Origin: Cheilinus undulatus
Taxonomy: Eukaryota; Chordata; Actinopteri; Labriformes; Labridae
Assembly (NCBI RefSeq): GCF_018320785.1
Contig: NC_054879.1
Span: forward strand, 47,194,198 to 47,258,197
DNA length: 64,000 nucleotides
Reading direction: 5' to 3'
The notes under the pieces were generated by a model that saw nothing but the letters and a program-made list of their open reading frames with translations, had not been told where the DNA came from and did no database searches. The position numbers were made by a program, and so were the translations under genes. This document shows positions 53,575 through 62,681 of the stretch, piece by piece; within the stretch, counting starts at the first letter, position 1, and every line of letters begins with the position of its first letter.

Positions 53575-53948
53575 CTTAGAAGCTCTTCCAAAGGGAACGG
53601 CTAAAGCCTTTAGCCAATGAAGTAGATGGCCCTCAAGCCAAGAAAGCTGGAGGCCATTTTAGTAGAAGGCCCTCCGGCCTCCTTGGCCCCCTGGCCGAGG
53701 TAGCTGGGGGCCATTTTGGTAGAGGGCCCTGCGGCCTCCTTGGCCCCCCAACCGAGGAAGCTGGGGCCGTTTTAGTAACGGCCCCAGCTTCCTCGGCAGA
53801 AGCTGCTGGTGAGGTTGTGGATGTGGCACCCCGTGTCGTCCAGTCCAGGCTGCAACAGGAGGACCGAGACCCCATTGTTGCTGCCTGTGGAGCCTCTGGC
53901 CACATCCAGCAGAGAGGTCAGGGCTACACCTGTACGTCGAACTGCTGA
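53575..53948 (+). CDS. open frame over the 57-bp repeat, unidentified
   Basis: A plus-strand frame without an early ATG runs through LANEVDGPQAKKAGGHF, two 19-residue repeats (GGHF.RGP.GLLGP), then EVVDVAPRVVQSRLQQED and a SGHIQQRGQG end, stop at 53,946-53,948. The post-repeat part has balanced amino-acid use. Overlapping minus-strand frames of 90 and 147 codons exist, so strand and coding status are uncertain. No family is recognised. Confidence 0.25.
53640..53800. repeat. 57-bp tandem repeat and perfect hairpin
   Basis: GCTGG-anchored units recur at 53646, 53703 and 53760 (period 57, a multiple of three). The third unit contains an exact inverted repeat at 53752-53796: a 20-base stem starting CCGAGGAAGCTGGGG, loop TTAGT, then its complement. 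The sequence is G+C-rich (GGCCCTGCGGCCTCC). It is open in one plus and two minus frames, which is expected of a repeat with a period of three and does not prove coding. Confidence 0.8.
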
Positions 53949-54336
53949 GGAGTGCTTTAACGATCACTAGAGGCAACACCACCCCGAGCTTAATACCAGC
54001 AACAATGTGGCTTCCAGATGCCAGGAAACAGCCAGAGATGGAATAAAACAAAAATGAAAAAATGTGATGTCTGTAATGGAATGCTGTCAGACCATCACAC
54101 AACCTGAACAGTGCAGAGCACAGACCCCTGGGAGGTCTTCACCATGACACAGTTACTGGCCTCAGATTCACCAAGTCCAGGCCTATCACATGACCACCGG
54201 TGGACTTGTCAGACACACAAAACACAAAGGCATTATGGGGCTGCAGTTTCAACTAAACTTCCTCACTCAAATCCAATGATGCTTACAAAAGCTTAAAGTC
54301 AAACAAGTTCTAATCTACACCAACACTGTCTTGCAA

Positions 54337-55440
54337 GGCAAGTAAAGCCTTTATCTAACCATCTTGCTGCTTTGAAAATGGCAGGTGCAGGTGGCATCTG
54401 GTCATCCCACAGGCTCAGAATCCCGAAACCTTATAAAGGCGTACCTAACAAACCCCTGAGCCGGCAGGACAACCAGACACTACCCACAGATGCTGCATGC
54501 AAAGGGCACAAGATGCTACTCTAACAGTCAGGCACTCACGTGCCAACACTACACCCTGTGCTACTTCCCCTGGGAAAAGACCCTATCACCTTACCTGTGA
54601 CACGACTGAAACAGCTGACTACACCTGCCCCACTGGATCACACAAGATCCCAACAAAACAAACATCCCACCTGTGAAAATTTGAGTTCCTGAGCACAGTG
54701 AAAAGATCCATCTCTGGCAAAGATGTGATCGACCACAACCTGGTCGTCTCATTCACATTCAAGGGTCAGAATCAGAGAACCATGCACACTAATCAGCCAG
54801 CCATCTGTCTACAGGTTGTCCTGAGGAGTCTTCTCAAACCCAAATCCCCGTGCCTGGTGTCCACAAGGCCTGCGAGGCTTAAGGGAGAGTCCTGCGTCTC
54901 AGCATACAGCAACCACAGAACCATGATGCACCGAGAGCTCAGGGGTTTGTGTAAAAGGTACACAATTATATGGTTTCGGGATTCTGAGCTGTCAGCACAC
55001 CAAGGCGTTTCCTGCAGTCACAATACACCTAGACTCAAGACTCTACACCTCAAGCCTCACTGGCCCTGTAAAGCACCATGCACAGGGACAATGGGCGTGA
55101 CAAGACCCTCCAGGATAACCCACAGACAGACCGCTAACGATCAGTGCAGATGCTTCTCTCACCCCAACTCTGAATGTAAATGAAAACTAACCAGGAAGCA
55201 GATGATCACAAGTCCGTCTGAGATGTTTCTCTCACTCTACCCAGGAAGTCAGCCTTCCACAGGTGGACAGCTCTGCTCCAGCCTTCACCCGAGTGTCTAA
55301 AGCATACATCTAAACACCTGACTACACAACCACTAAGTTATCTGCTAACCTTTCACTCGGGTGATCTACCAGCTTCAATGACAAACTACCCTACATTTTA
55401 ACACTGTGTTAGCTACGGCCACTCAATGACCAACATAGAA
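54337..55440. repeat. direct duplication, copy 1
   Basis: It matches 55609-56605 at an offset of 1,272 with only scattered substitutions (for example GAGTTCCTGAGCACAG against GATATCCTGTGCACGG). The copies diverge by deletion after about 55270: copy 2 lacks roughly 40 bases (GCTCTGCTCCAGCC...) and a further block before GGCCACTCAATGACC. The spacer sequence 55441-55608 belongs only to this copy. Confidence 0.93.
54698..55183 (+). CDS. unidentified 161-codon open frame, copy 1
   Basis: The frame is open from a TGA at about 54,671 to TGA-free sequence ending TAA at 55,181-55,183. The first codon listed is GTG; the first in-frame ATG is at 54782 (133 residues from there). It reads KRSISGKDVIDHNLVVSFTF, then ICLQVVLRSLLKPKSPCL, and a basic, cysteine- and histidine-containing tail. 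No signal peptide, membrane segment or family is recognised. The early VVSFTFKG stretch looks strand-like. CTACAG/GTTGTCC at about 54,810 could be a splice acceptor, so the frame may mix exon and intron. Confidence 0.3.
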   Translation: MKRSISGKDVIDHNLVVSFTFKGQNQRTMHTNQPAICLQVVLRSLLKPKSPCLVSTRPARLKGESCVSAYSNHRTMMHRELRGLCKRYTIIWFRDSELSAHQGVSCSHNTPRLKTLHLKPHWPCKAPCTGTMGVTRPSRITHRQTANDQCRCFSHPNSECK

Positions 55441-55608
55441 ACAAACATAAACCTTAAGGTTCATACCCAGCAGGGTATTCATCCCCTCTAGAAACTGCAG
55501 CCAAAAACTTCACACAACCATCAACTCACCATCAGAAAAAACAAGAGCAGAGGCATGTCATACCAAGAAATGCCTCTCCTCCTAAAACCCTAGACTAGGA
55601 ACTCTGTA

Positions 55609-56605
55609 GGCCAGTAAAGCCTTTATCTAACCATCTTGCTGCTTTGAAAACGGCAGGTGCAGGTGGCATCTGGTCATCCCACAGGCTCAGAATCCCGAAA
55701 CCATATAAAGGTGTACCTAACAAACCCCTGAGCCGGCAGGACAACCAGACACTACCCACAGATGCTGCATGCAAAGGGCACAAGATGCTACTCTAACAGT
55801 CAGGCACTCACGTGCCAACACTACACCCTGTGCTACTTCCCCTGGGTAAAGACCCTATCACCTTACCTGTGACACGACTGAAACAGCTGACTACACCTGC
55901 CCCACTGGATCACACAAGATCCCAACAAAACAAACATCCCACCTGTGAAAATTTGATATCCTGTGCACGGTGAAAAGATCCATCTCTGGCAAAGATGTGA
56001 TCAACCACAACCTGGTCGTCTCATTCACATTCAAGGGTCAGAATCAGAGAACCATGCACACTAATCAGCCAGCCATCTGTCTACAGGTTGTCCTGAGGAG
56101 TCTTCTCAAACCCAAATCCCCATGCCTGGTGTCCACAAGGCCTGCGAGGCTTAAGGGAGAGTCCTGCGTCTCAGCATACAGCAACCACAGAACCATGATG
56201 CACCGAGAGCTCAGGGGTTTGTGTAAAAGGTACACAATTATATGGTTTCGGGATTCTGAGCTGTCGGCACACCAAGGCGTTTTCTGCAGTCACAGTACAC
56301 CTAGACTCAAGACTCTACACCTCAAGCCTCACTGGCCCTGTAAAGCACCATGCACAGGGACAATGGGCGTGACAAGACCCTCCAGGATAACCCACAGACA
56401 GACCGCTAACGATCAGTGCAGATGCTTCTCTCACCCCAACCCTGAATGTAAATGAAAACTAACCAGGAAGCAGATGATCACAAGTCCGTCTGAGATGTTT
56501 CTCTCACTCTACCCAGGAAGTCAGCCTTCCACAGGTGGACACCTAAACACCTGACTACACAACCACTAAGTTACAGTCAAACCTACCTGTGGCCACTCAA
56601 TGACC
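55609..56605. repeat. direct duplication, copy 2
   Basis: Begins CAGTAAAGCCTTTATCTAACC and parallels copy 1 through the ACCCAGGAAGTCAGCC block. After that it is shortened by at least two deletions. In the 5' part, the ATG of a 48-codon frame present in copy 1 (MAGAGGIWSSHRLRIPK) is ACG here, so that small frame is not conserved. Confidence 0.93.
55970..56455 (+). CDS. unidentified 161-codon open frame, copy 2
   Basis: Same length, frame and stop as 54698-55183 with a handful of amino-acid changes (D to N in GKDVI(D/N)H, S to F before CSH, N to S, S to P near the end). Retention of the full length in both copies is compatible with coding, but the duplication may be too young to be informative. 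The first ATG is again at codon 29 (56054). Confidence 0.3.
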   Translation: MKRSISGKDVINHNLVVSFTFKGQNQRTMHTNQPAICLQVVLRSLLKPKSPCLVSTRPARLKGESCVSAYSNHRTMMHRELRGLCKRYTIIWFRDSELSAHQGVFCSHSTPRLKTLHLKPHWPCKAPCTGTMGVTRPSRITHRQTANDQCRCFSHPNPECK

Positions 56606-56689
56606 AACACAAATCAAACATCACATCATCCAACACGTTTGTGTCCTGTGATTGTGACAGTGCCATGGATAACCATGCCATAGGTCCAG

Positions 56690-57090
56690 TCAGGACAAAA
56701 ATGAGGCCAGGAACTCCACGCCCTGGCTCAGACCACCCAGGTGTCTACAGATGCAGCTGCCCAGGCTGTGAAACAGACTGAAGACACAGACAGGAAGCAG
56801 CTGATGAAGCCTCGGCAGTGTGCTGCCTTCTGTGATCGCCGCGCCACACAGCGGCGCGAGGTACAGGCGTAGCCCTGGCCTCCAAGCTGAATATGGCCGA
56901 AGGCTCAACAGGCAGCACTCATTTTTGGTCCCGGCCGTCCTGTGGCAGCCTGGACGGGACCTACTGAAGGTGCCATACCCACCAAATCTCCACTTCAACC
57001 TCATCAGCAGCTTCTGCAATTTTTAAGGAAATTTCAGTTTGTATACAGTTTTATCTTTTTTTTTATTATCAAACTGATTAAAGTGATATA
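56690..57090 (+). other. possible 3' exon region with ATTAAA signal
   Basis: G+C-richer sequence 56690-57025 includes a plus frame AAAQAVKQTEDTDRKQLMKP ending TAG at about 56,871, and a second frame LQAEYGRRLNRQHSFL through VPYPPNLHFNLISSFCNF to TAA at 57,024-57,026. A CGCCGC/GCGGCG hairpin lies at about 56,836-56,855. ATTAAA at about 57,076 is a plus-strand polyadenylation signal candidate. No protein family is recognised. Confidence 0.25.
57062..57067 (-). terminator. AATAAA polyadenylation signal candidate
   Basis: TTTATT on the plus strand reads AATAAA on the minus strand, about 550 bases past the stop at 57,616. Another candidate unit ends nearby on the opposite strand (ATTAAA at about 57,076), giving convergent 3' ends. 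Confidence 0.4.
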
Positions 57091-57615
57091 TTTTAGGTTA
57101 TTAAAACAAAGGACTTAATTTCATGTACATTCTGTAATATTGGTCATTAAAATTTGCCCTTGTAAAGATTGAGAGCCTTTTGTGAGCAAGGAACCATGTG
57201 GACTGTATAAATGTCTAGTTTTCTTATTTGGGTGGCCTACATGGAGGAATGTTTGAATGAAGCATTTTCTGTCTCTGCTACCAGTTTCTACCCACTTACT
57301 GACCTCTAATATCCCCCAGATATTCGTTTCCTGTGACATAACTTTTAAAGGGCTTAACAAAACTGTGCACGCCCAGTTTATGCTGCCATTTTAATGCTAC
57401 TTACTTTTTCTAAGTGCACACAGTTACTGCAACAGTACATTTGGCCTGCTGGGCAATTAGAGTGGACGCCTGGCCTTGTTAAAAAGAAGGAACCATGCCC
57501 TCCTAGTCCAGGCAGTCATTCCATAGATATTCATGCAGGAGGCAGCGTCCTCCTGGCCACAGTGGTTTCCCTTTTGTCTTGTTTTTTTTTTGAGTGTAGT
57601 GTTATCAAAGAAGCA

Positions 57616-57686
57616 CTACACATCCAGAGGACGCTTACTGATCTGAGTGTCATCATAGATCACCACTCCATCCTCTTCAAAAGAAC
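57616..57686 (-). CDS. possible last coding exon
   Basis: After the acceptor TTATTAG, the minus strand reads SFEEDGVVIYDDTQISKR then PLDV and TAG. Twenty-two codons are open in the phase set by the preceding exon's final G. The acidic-aromatic composition looks protein-like, but a run this short can be open by chance and the family is not recognised. Confidence 0.3.
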
Positions 57687-57777
57687 CTAATAAGGGGAAA
57701 ATAAATACATCATTTTAGAATAAAGAAAACATTCCAGTGTTATTACAAATATCTTGAAGTTCAGTGTAACCACTAAC

Positions 57778-57850
57778 CTGATATTTCATCAAGGTTCACA
57801 GCACAAGGTTCTTCATTACTGATGTGTGATGGACTTCATGTGACAGAGTG
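57778..57850 (-). other. candidate exon preceding the last exon
   Basis: Bounded by TTTTTTTTAG on the acceptor side and CAG followed by GTTAGT as donor; 73 bases. The frame compatible with the last exon reads SNEEPCAVNLDEISG after a TGA in codon 5, so either an internal acceptor is used or the exon is untranslated. Confidence 0.35.
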
Positions 57851-58667
57851 CTAAAAAAAAATAGAAAAATATAGGATCAGAATATCTCAAATACACCTGC
57901 AGATGTTTAGCATTTAGTAAAAAACAGTAAAAAACAAAACAAAACAAAAAAACCCCAAAAAAACCAAAAACATTTTATGACTAACGCTTTCCAAAATATT
58001 TATCCATATCTATAGACAAAGAAAAGTCCATGCATTTTTTGCACTTAGATTTATTTGTGCCAGTCCCAATGCAGCAGACACACAACTAGTTGACTACAAC
58101 TCCCACAATGCATTGCAGTAAACAACATGGCAATACCCTGGGCAGAAAGCCGAAGTGAGTGATCGAAAATGGATTAAAAATAGCGTCCTTTAGGGCTACA
58201 GAGACATTGAGGTTAGCAAACAAATGACAGGAAAGTCAGCTTTCAGAGGAAAAAAACAAGTAGAGGCTATGACTTATTTTTTCAAAAGTTATCAACATTT
58301 TTATAAACTTGTCATTTCTTGTTATTTACGACGACACCGTCCTCAGAGACCTCGGAAAGTCAGCCAAGTTCTGGGCTCGCTAGAAAATGTGCTGTAAGAG
58401 CTACGAACGCACGGAGAACACAATCAGAAAGGCATAACGGAGAGCTTTCACACACACACACACACACTCACACAATAAAAATGTGTCTATGACCGACGCT
58501 TCAAACGTTACCAAGTGATCTATAAAGGGATGTGCCTGTGGCACGGATCCATGCCGTGTGAGCTCTAAGGGTTAACCTTCCATTTACTCAAGACTACTGT
58601 ATGGATCAGTCTTGAGCAACATCAATATACAATCTGAAATCTAATGTAGCATCTACTTATGTTTTAC

Positions 58668-58783
58668 CTGAGGTTCAGGTACTTGGACATCTTTAGCCGC
58701 CATGTGTTTGTGAGGCTGGAATTAGTCCTGATCCCTGCAGGGCAATTATGCTCATCCCAGCAACATAGAGGAGGTCCAAGGTC
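58668..58783 (-). other. exon module B, copy 1
   Basis: Acceptor TTTTAG before GACCTTGGACCTCC; donor CTCAG followed by GTAAAAC. One frame is open through the exon and ends MSKYLNL at the junction. Homologous to 60024-60156 and about 59090-59190. Confidence 0.4.
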
Positions 58784-58910
58784 CTAAAATTTAAAAAAAA
58801 GCATATTTACATGCTAAATATCAGCCCCAACCACACAAAAAATACAAACAGATAAAATCTGCATAACTTTGTATGTCAGTGACAGAAAAATGTAATTTTC
58901 CTGTTCTTAC

Positions 58911-58994
58911 CATGAAATGCAGATTAGTCATCACATCTCTGCAACATGACAATCTGGTTCACTATGTCCTCGACATGCCACAATGATGTCCATC
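58911..58994 (-). other. exon module A, copy 1
   Basis: Acceptor CTTCTGCAG, donor CATG followed by GTAAGAAC; 84 bases. It starts GATGGACATCATTGTGGC. One base shorter than the other two copies, and therefore frameshifted with two stops after MDIIVACRGHSEPDCHVAEM. Confidence 0.4.
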
Positions 58995-59089
58995 CTGCAG
59001 AAGCAACAAGAGGGTACAGTGCTGTTAACCAGAACATCAGCAGTCTTTCACTTATACAGGAGTAGTGTATGGGTCAGTCCGGGTCATAC

Positions 59090-59190
59090 CACAATAGTAG
59101 AGACAGTCTGCTCCCTCTCTCAGCCCAGGTCTTTGTCCAACTGCAAGGCAATCATGCTCATCACAGCAACAAGATGGAGGTCCAAAGCTC
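59090..59190 (-). other. exon module B, copy 2
   Basis: Acceptor TTTTTTAG before GAGCTTTGGACCTCC. The right part matches the other B copies (CTTGCAG, GGACAAAGACCTGG, GAGAGGGAGCAG). The AAGTACCTGAACCTCAG donor end is missing; GTATGA near 59,086 might substitute. A TGA interrupts its best frame. Confidence 0.3.
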
Positions 59191-59315
59191 CTAAAAAATA
59201 GAAATACATCCATCTACATGCAAAAAATATGCCTCAACCATAAAAATTTAATAACCGTCTGTTTTTAAATAACTTTGTTTGTAATGGATACAAATTGCTA
59301 TTTTCCAGTGCATAC

Positions 59316-59400
59316 CATGTAATGCAAATAGGCCATCACTTCTCCACAACACGACAAGAGTAGTTGACTCTGTCCTCGACATGCCATGGTGACGTTAATC
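59316..59400 (-). other. exon module A, copy 2
   Basis: Acceptor ATCTGCAG, donor ACATG followed by GTATG; 85 bases. It is open as MACRGQSQLLLSCCGEVM then AYLHYM, with ACCATGG as a good start context. Similar at the amino-acid level to copy 3. Confidence 0.4.
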
Positions 59401-59493
59401 CTGCAGATGCAGTAAGAGGGTACAGTGCTGTTCACCAGAAATTCAACAGCCCTCCATTTAAAAAAAAAAAAAAAAAAGTACTGTGAGTGTTAA

Positions 59494-59887
59494 CCCTCAG
59501 GCATCACTAGGGACAGTTCTGTCCATTTGGACAAATTTTTCCTCCTTCTCTGCTCTTCATTCTGGCTGTGTTCGTGCATATGGTCTAATTGTTAGCAACA
59601 AAGTTTTTTTCAAGGCAAATTTCAAATGCTCTCATAGGTCAGGGGAAAACTGAAATAAAATTTCCACCCTTTAAAGCCATGAAGGACAAAAATGTCCACT
59701 TCCAAAAATTTGTTATAAAAACTTAACATATTCATATTTTTTCTTTTTGTTTTTCAAAAATCTCTTAAACAACTGCAGCTGTGCTCAAAACTGACAATCT
59801 TTTAAGTTTTTGTAGCAGTTTTTTGGAAGGGGGAATTTATGTCCTTAATGGTTTTGAAGGATATTAAATTAAAGTGATGCCTGAGGG
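59494..59887. mobile_element. piggyBac-type MITE
   Basis: TTAA at 59490-59493 and 59888-59891 flanks inverted ends CCCTCAGGCATCACTA and AGTGATGCCTGAGGG. It is 394 bp with no transposase, and lies between exon modules A2 and B3. Confidence 0.88.
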
Positions 59888-60023
59888 TTAAGCATACCAA
59901 AATAACAGCGACAACAAACTAACTGTACACAGTGTAAATAAGGATGTACCAGTTAAAAAGACTAGACTCCTGCATCAATACCATCTGCAAACAACAACAA
60001 CCACTAAAATAAACAATATTTAC

Positions 60024-60156
60024 CTGAGGTTCAGGTACTTGGGGGCATAGTGCATAGTGAGGGTGTAGCAAGTCCTGCTCCCTCTCTCTGTCCAGGTCCT
60101 TGTCTGACTGGCTGCAAGACAACCAGGCTCGTCAGCAACATGGAGGTCCAAAGGCG
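60024..60156 (-). other. exon module B, copy 3
   Basis: Acceptor TTTTAG before CGCCTTTGGACCTCC, donor CCTCAG followed by GTAAATATT; 133 bases. One frame is open throughout: LDLHVADEPGCLAASQTRTW then APKYLNL at the junction. An inner CTTGCAG could act as an alternative acceptor, giving SDKDLDREREQDLLHPHYAL in another frame. Confidence 0.4.
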
Positions 60157-60235
60157 CTAAAATATAGAAATATATTTTTTTTTTGCTTGCTAAAAATCTG
60201 CCCTAATCACAGAAAAAAAATATACTCTAAAAAAT

Positions 60236-60560
60236 CTACACAACTTTGGAGAAAATTGGTACCATCATTGGTTTTGTTGTCCAGTGCCTGTATGTGGGCG
60301 AGGGGCGAGGAGCTGAATGTTTTCCAGACCTCAGCTTGGACAAAGGCCTCCCCCGCCATCCTTGGTGTCTCTTCCTCCTCTGAGTTGAAGGACCCATTGG
60401 CATGGGAAGTTCAGGGCTCCAGCTGCAGCTCTGGCAGTGGAACTCCAGGAAAGCATTTAGGGATAATTCCCAAAATGTGACACTGTGATGAGAAGGAATG
60501 CAGCACTGCAGGGAACTCTGGACAGCATGAATGCATGTCAAGGTGGTCTTGGAAGTCACT
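60236..60560 (-). CDS. possible coding exon, unidentified
   Basis: The minus strand has a frame ANGSFNSEEEETPRMAGEAF, then VQAEVWKTFSSSPLAHIQAL and DNKTNDG, near a GATG/GTACCA donor-like site. A TGA lies five codons upstream, so an acceptor or ATG just inside would be needed. An overlapping frame (QRRKRHQGWRGRPLSKL) is longer but arginine-rich and less natural. It sits between modules A3 and B3 and has no counterpart in the other modules. Confidence 0.3.
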
Positions 60561-60875
60561 TCTTATCAAGGTTGTTGCTTTTCCTCCTTCATGTGTTCAC
60601 AGGTTTAAAAGGGCAGTCTCCCTCTCTGTGTCAATGGTCTTAACTCTGCAGAACACAACAGAACTGATTCATTACTCTCTTACTAGAACAGAGGAAAGGA
60701 TTGCTGATGCACATGGAACCTTTATTTTCTTTCCTCCTTGTATAAAGAAAAGGTACATTTCTGTAATTCAGTTGCTCATTTTTATAAATCAGTCGCAACA
60801 ACAAAGATAAAAAGATTAAAAAAAATCTGCATAGCTTTTTATGTAATTGAAAATTGCCATTTATTCTCTTCTTAC

Positions 60876-60960
60876 CTTGGAATGCAGATGGGTCATCACT
60901 TCTCTGCAACAAGACAACAGTGGTTCACTCTGTCCTTCACATGCCACAATGACGTCCATC
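60876..60960 (-). other. exon module A, copy 3
   Basis: Acceptor GGTTCTGCAG, donor TCCAAG followed by GTAAG; 85 bases. Open as MDVIVACEGQSEPLLSCCRE then VMTHLHSK. Pattern shared with copy 2: GQS.(P/L)LLSCC.EVM..LH. Confidence 0.45.
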
Positions 60961-60995
60961 CTGCAGAACCAACAAGAGGGTACAGTGCCGTTAAC

Positions 60996-62067
60996 TAGGG
61001 CTGAACGATATGCAAAAATAATCTAACATAGAATATATAGAAATTTTGATATCAACTGCTTTATTGAAGGGGATGATCATTTCTCATATTCTCATCTTGA
61101 TGAAGAAAAATAAATGCATGAGCAAGAAAAGTAAGATTTTTGTAAAAAATAAAATAAAAAAGATACTTGAAGGTTTGAATAACGTATAAAGTAGTGATAC
61201 TCAACGCGTGCCTCCAGAGCCACATCTGACTCTTTTATGTCTTCATTTTAAATATTATTCCCCCAGAACACCTTAAAAAAAGGAAACCTTTTTGCCCTTT
61301 TCACCATTTTTCCTACTTTTTACCCATTTAAACAATATTTTGCCTTTGAAAAATCACTTTTTTTCTACTATTTTGCCACTTTCATCCCATTTTTCCCTAT
61401 TACAGTTGTCTTTTGCCATTTTATACGACATTTTCCCTACTTTGTCGCCCCTTTTGACATTTTTTTTTTGCAATTTGATACCCATTTATTGCCACTTTTA
61501 TCCCATTTTCGCCCTTTTGTATCTGCATTTTCACCCATTTAAGCTCCCTTTTGTCATTAAATACCACTTTTTCCTACTTTTTTTGCCCATTTTAGCCAAT
61601 CTTGACTGCTTTTTGTCCATTTCAGTCACTTTTCACTCATTGTTATTCATGGTTTTGCCTCTTTAGGACCATTTTATGCCAACTTTAACTCATTTTTTGT
61701 CACCTCTCACCAATTTTGGCTTCTTTCTGACCCCTTTTCCACTTCTCCTCCCCATGCGCGCCCCTTTTTACCCATTTTGGTTGCTCTCTGACCATTCTTG
61801 CCACATTTAACTCATTTTTATTGCTGTATTTGCCACTTTTCACCACTTAGATTGTGGCTCTTGCAAAGGTATTTTTCAGCTATTTGGCTCTTTGGTTGAG
61901 CAGGGTTGAGTAACACTGGTGTGAAGGATAAAAAAAAGTAAAAAGACTGTATCAAACTAGTATTTTGACACATTTCAGGTTAAAGACATATTGCACTGTC
62001 TGCGATTTGAAAATTGCAGCATGCTTCATTGCGATTAATCGAATTTGCGATTAATTGCCCAGCCCTA
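60996..62067. mobile_element. composite TAGGGCTG-family element, second copy
   Basis: The ends are TAGGGCTGAACGATATGC and TTAATTGCCCAGCCCTA. Octamers ccgttaac (60988-60995) and ctgttaac (62068-62075) differ at one base. The inner hAT-type insert (about 61195-61917) is located as in 23383-24722. It is inserted into the intron between exon 2 and module A3 of the candidate gene. Confidence 0.85.
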
Positions 62068-62110
62068 CTGTTAACCAGAAAATCATCAGCCCTCCATTAA
62101 AAAAGCATGC

Positions 62111-62126
62111 CATGGTGAGGTCTATC
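62111..62126 (-). other. candidate exon 2 start with ACCATGG
   Basis: Acceptor GTTGCTTCTGCAG, then GATAGACCTCACCATGGC. The first 5' ATG in strong context would be at 62111-62113. The following sequence departs from the A-module pattern after GGCATG, consistent with a deletion, and the reading frame soon runs into the transposon. The exact right boundary of the exon is unknown. Confidence 0.35.
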
Positions 62127-62407
62127 CTGCAGAAGCAACAATAATGATTACCCTCAGTAAAGACAGGCTTACAAATAACTCCAGTTAAGGATGCTCCCTG
62201 GCTTCAACTCATAGTAGGCCCCAGTTTAACTATCAAGCTATCAGGAATGCTGACGTAGATGTTTCAGTACTAGTGGACAACAGACTAAGGAGCACATGGA
62301 TGCTTTATTCCTACACTACAAGTTCAATGAGAACATGACATGTTTTCAATTGAAAAGCCGATAGCATAGCGAGCTAGCACAAGCTAACCGGAAGCATTCA
62401 GACTCAC

Positions 62408-62605
62408 CTGTCCAACAGAAACAGCCCAACTTTGGGTCTCTCTCCAGCCAAAGGCTCCCAGAATCCAGACTGCTCTTCATCAGCGGCTCCTCATGAACCC
62501 ACAAGCCGCTGAAAGACAGCTTAGTCGCGTTTGTTGTTTGTGAACAAGTTCTTAGCTGCTCATTCAGCGCTCTCACACAGCTGGACCCGCCATGGCTGCC
62601 TCAAA
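62408..62605 (-). other. candidate first exon, minus-strand copy
   Basis: It starts about 30 bases past the TATA box and ends TTGGACAG followed by GTGAGTC. It contains short upstream ATGs (CCATGGCGGGTCC; GCTGATGAAG), but no frame runs cleanly into exon 2, so it is probably 5' untranslated. The 76-codon frame here begins with GTG and crosses the donor, and is therefore not taken as a gene. Confidence 0.5.
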
Positions 62606-62629
62606 CAGAGCTCCATGTGTTGGCACCGG

Positions 62630-62637
62630 TTTAAATA
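62630..62637 (-). promoter_or_regulatory. TATA-like box, minus-strand copy
   Basis: Minus strand TATTTAAA within GGTGTGTATTTAAACCGG, with a GGTAGGGGGCGG box and a CACGTG E-box (within TTCACGTGGAG, about 62658-62665) just upstream. Confidence 0.5.
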
Positions 62638-62681
62638 CACACCGCCCCCTACCGCTCTCCACGTGAAGCACAGCCGGACTG

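Larger units (their letters stand above)
57060..62605 (-). ncRNA. candidate spliced transcript of unknown identity
   Basis: Evidence for a minus-strand unit: TATA box (62630-62637), exon ending GTGAGT (62408), several short exons with clean acceptor and donor sites that recur in duplicated modules, a last exon with a stop at 57,616, and AATAAA at 57,062-57,067. Candidate exons in transcription order: 62408-62605, 62126 leftwards, 60876-60960, about 60240-60530, 60024-60156, 59316-59400, about 59090-59190, 58911-58994, 58668-58783, 57778-57850, 57616-57686. In-frame stops in several exons mean a continuous protein was not found. A long non-coding RNA or a decayed or rapidly evolving gene are both possible. 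Confidence 0.4.
61337..62681. repeat. inverted repeat, left arm
   Basis: The sequence pairs with 63058-64000. Inner positions obey x + y = 125739 (for example 62408 with 63331), and the arms look identical or nearly so over the exon 1 and intron part. About 402 bases of the composite element's interior in this arm are missing from the right arm, where a short filler (ACTTACTGATTAC) sits. Confidence 0.95.

Noticed and set aside
54540-54640. Immunoglobulin-like motif (ETADYTC) in the duplicated region
   Set aside because: Only a seven-residue resemblance in a frame that stops soon after; no paired cysteine or flanking strands were found.
54698-54810. Transglutaminase beta-barrel similarity of GKDVIDHNLVVSFTF
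   Set aside because: The resemblance is short and vague, and no catalytic-domain sequence occurs in the region.
62346-62576. 76-codon frame on both palindrome arms, as a gene
   Set aside because: It begins with GTG, not ATG, and runs across a consensus GTGAGT splice donor into intron sequence; its two copies are simply the inverted repeat.
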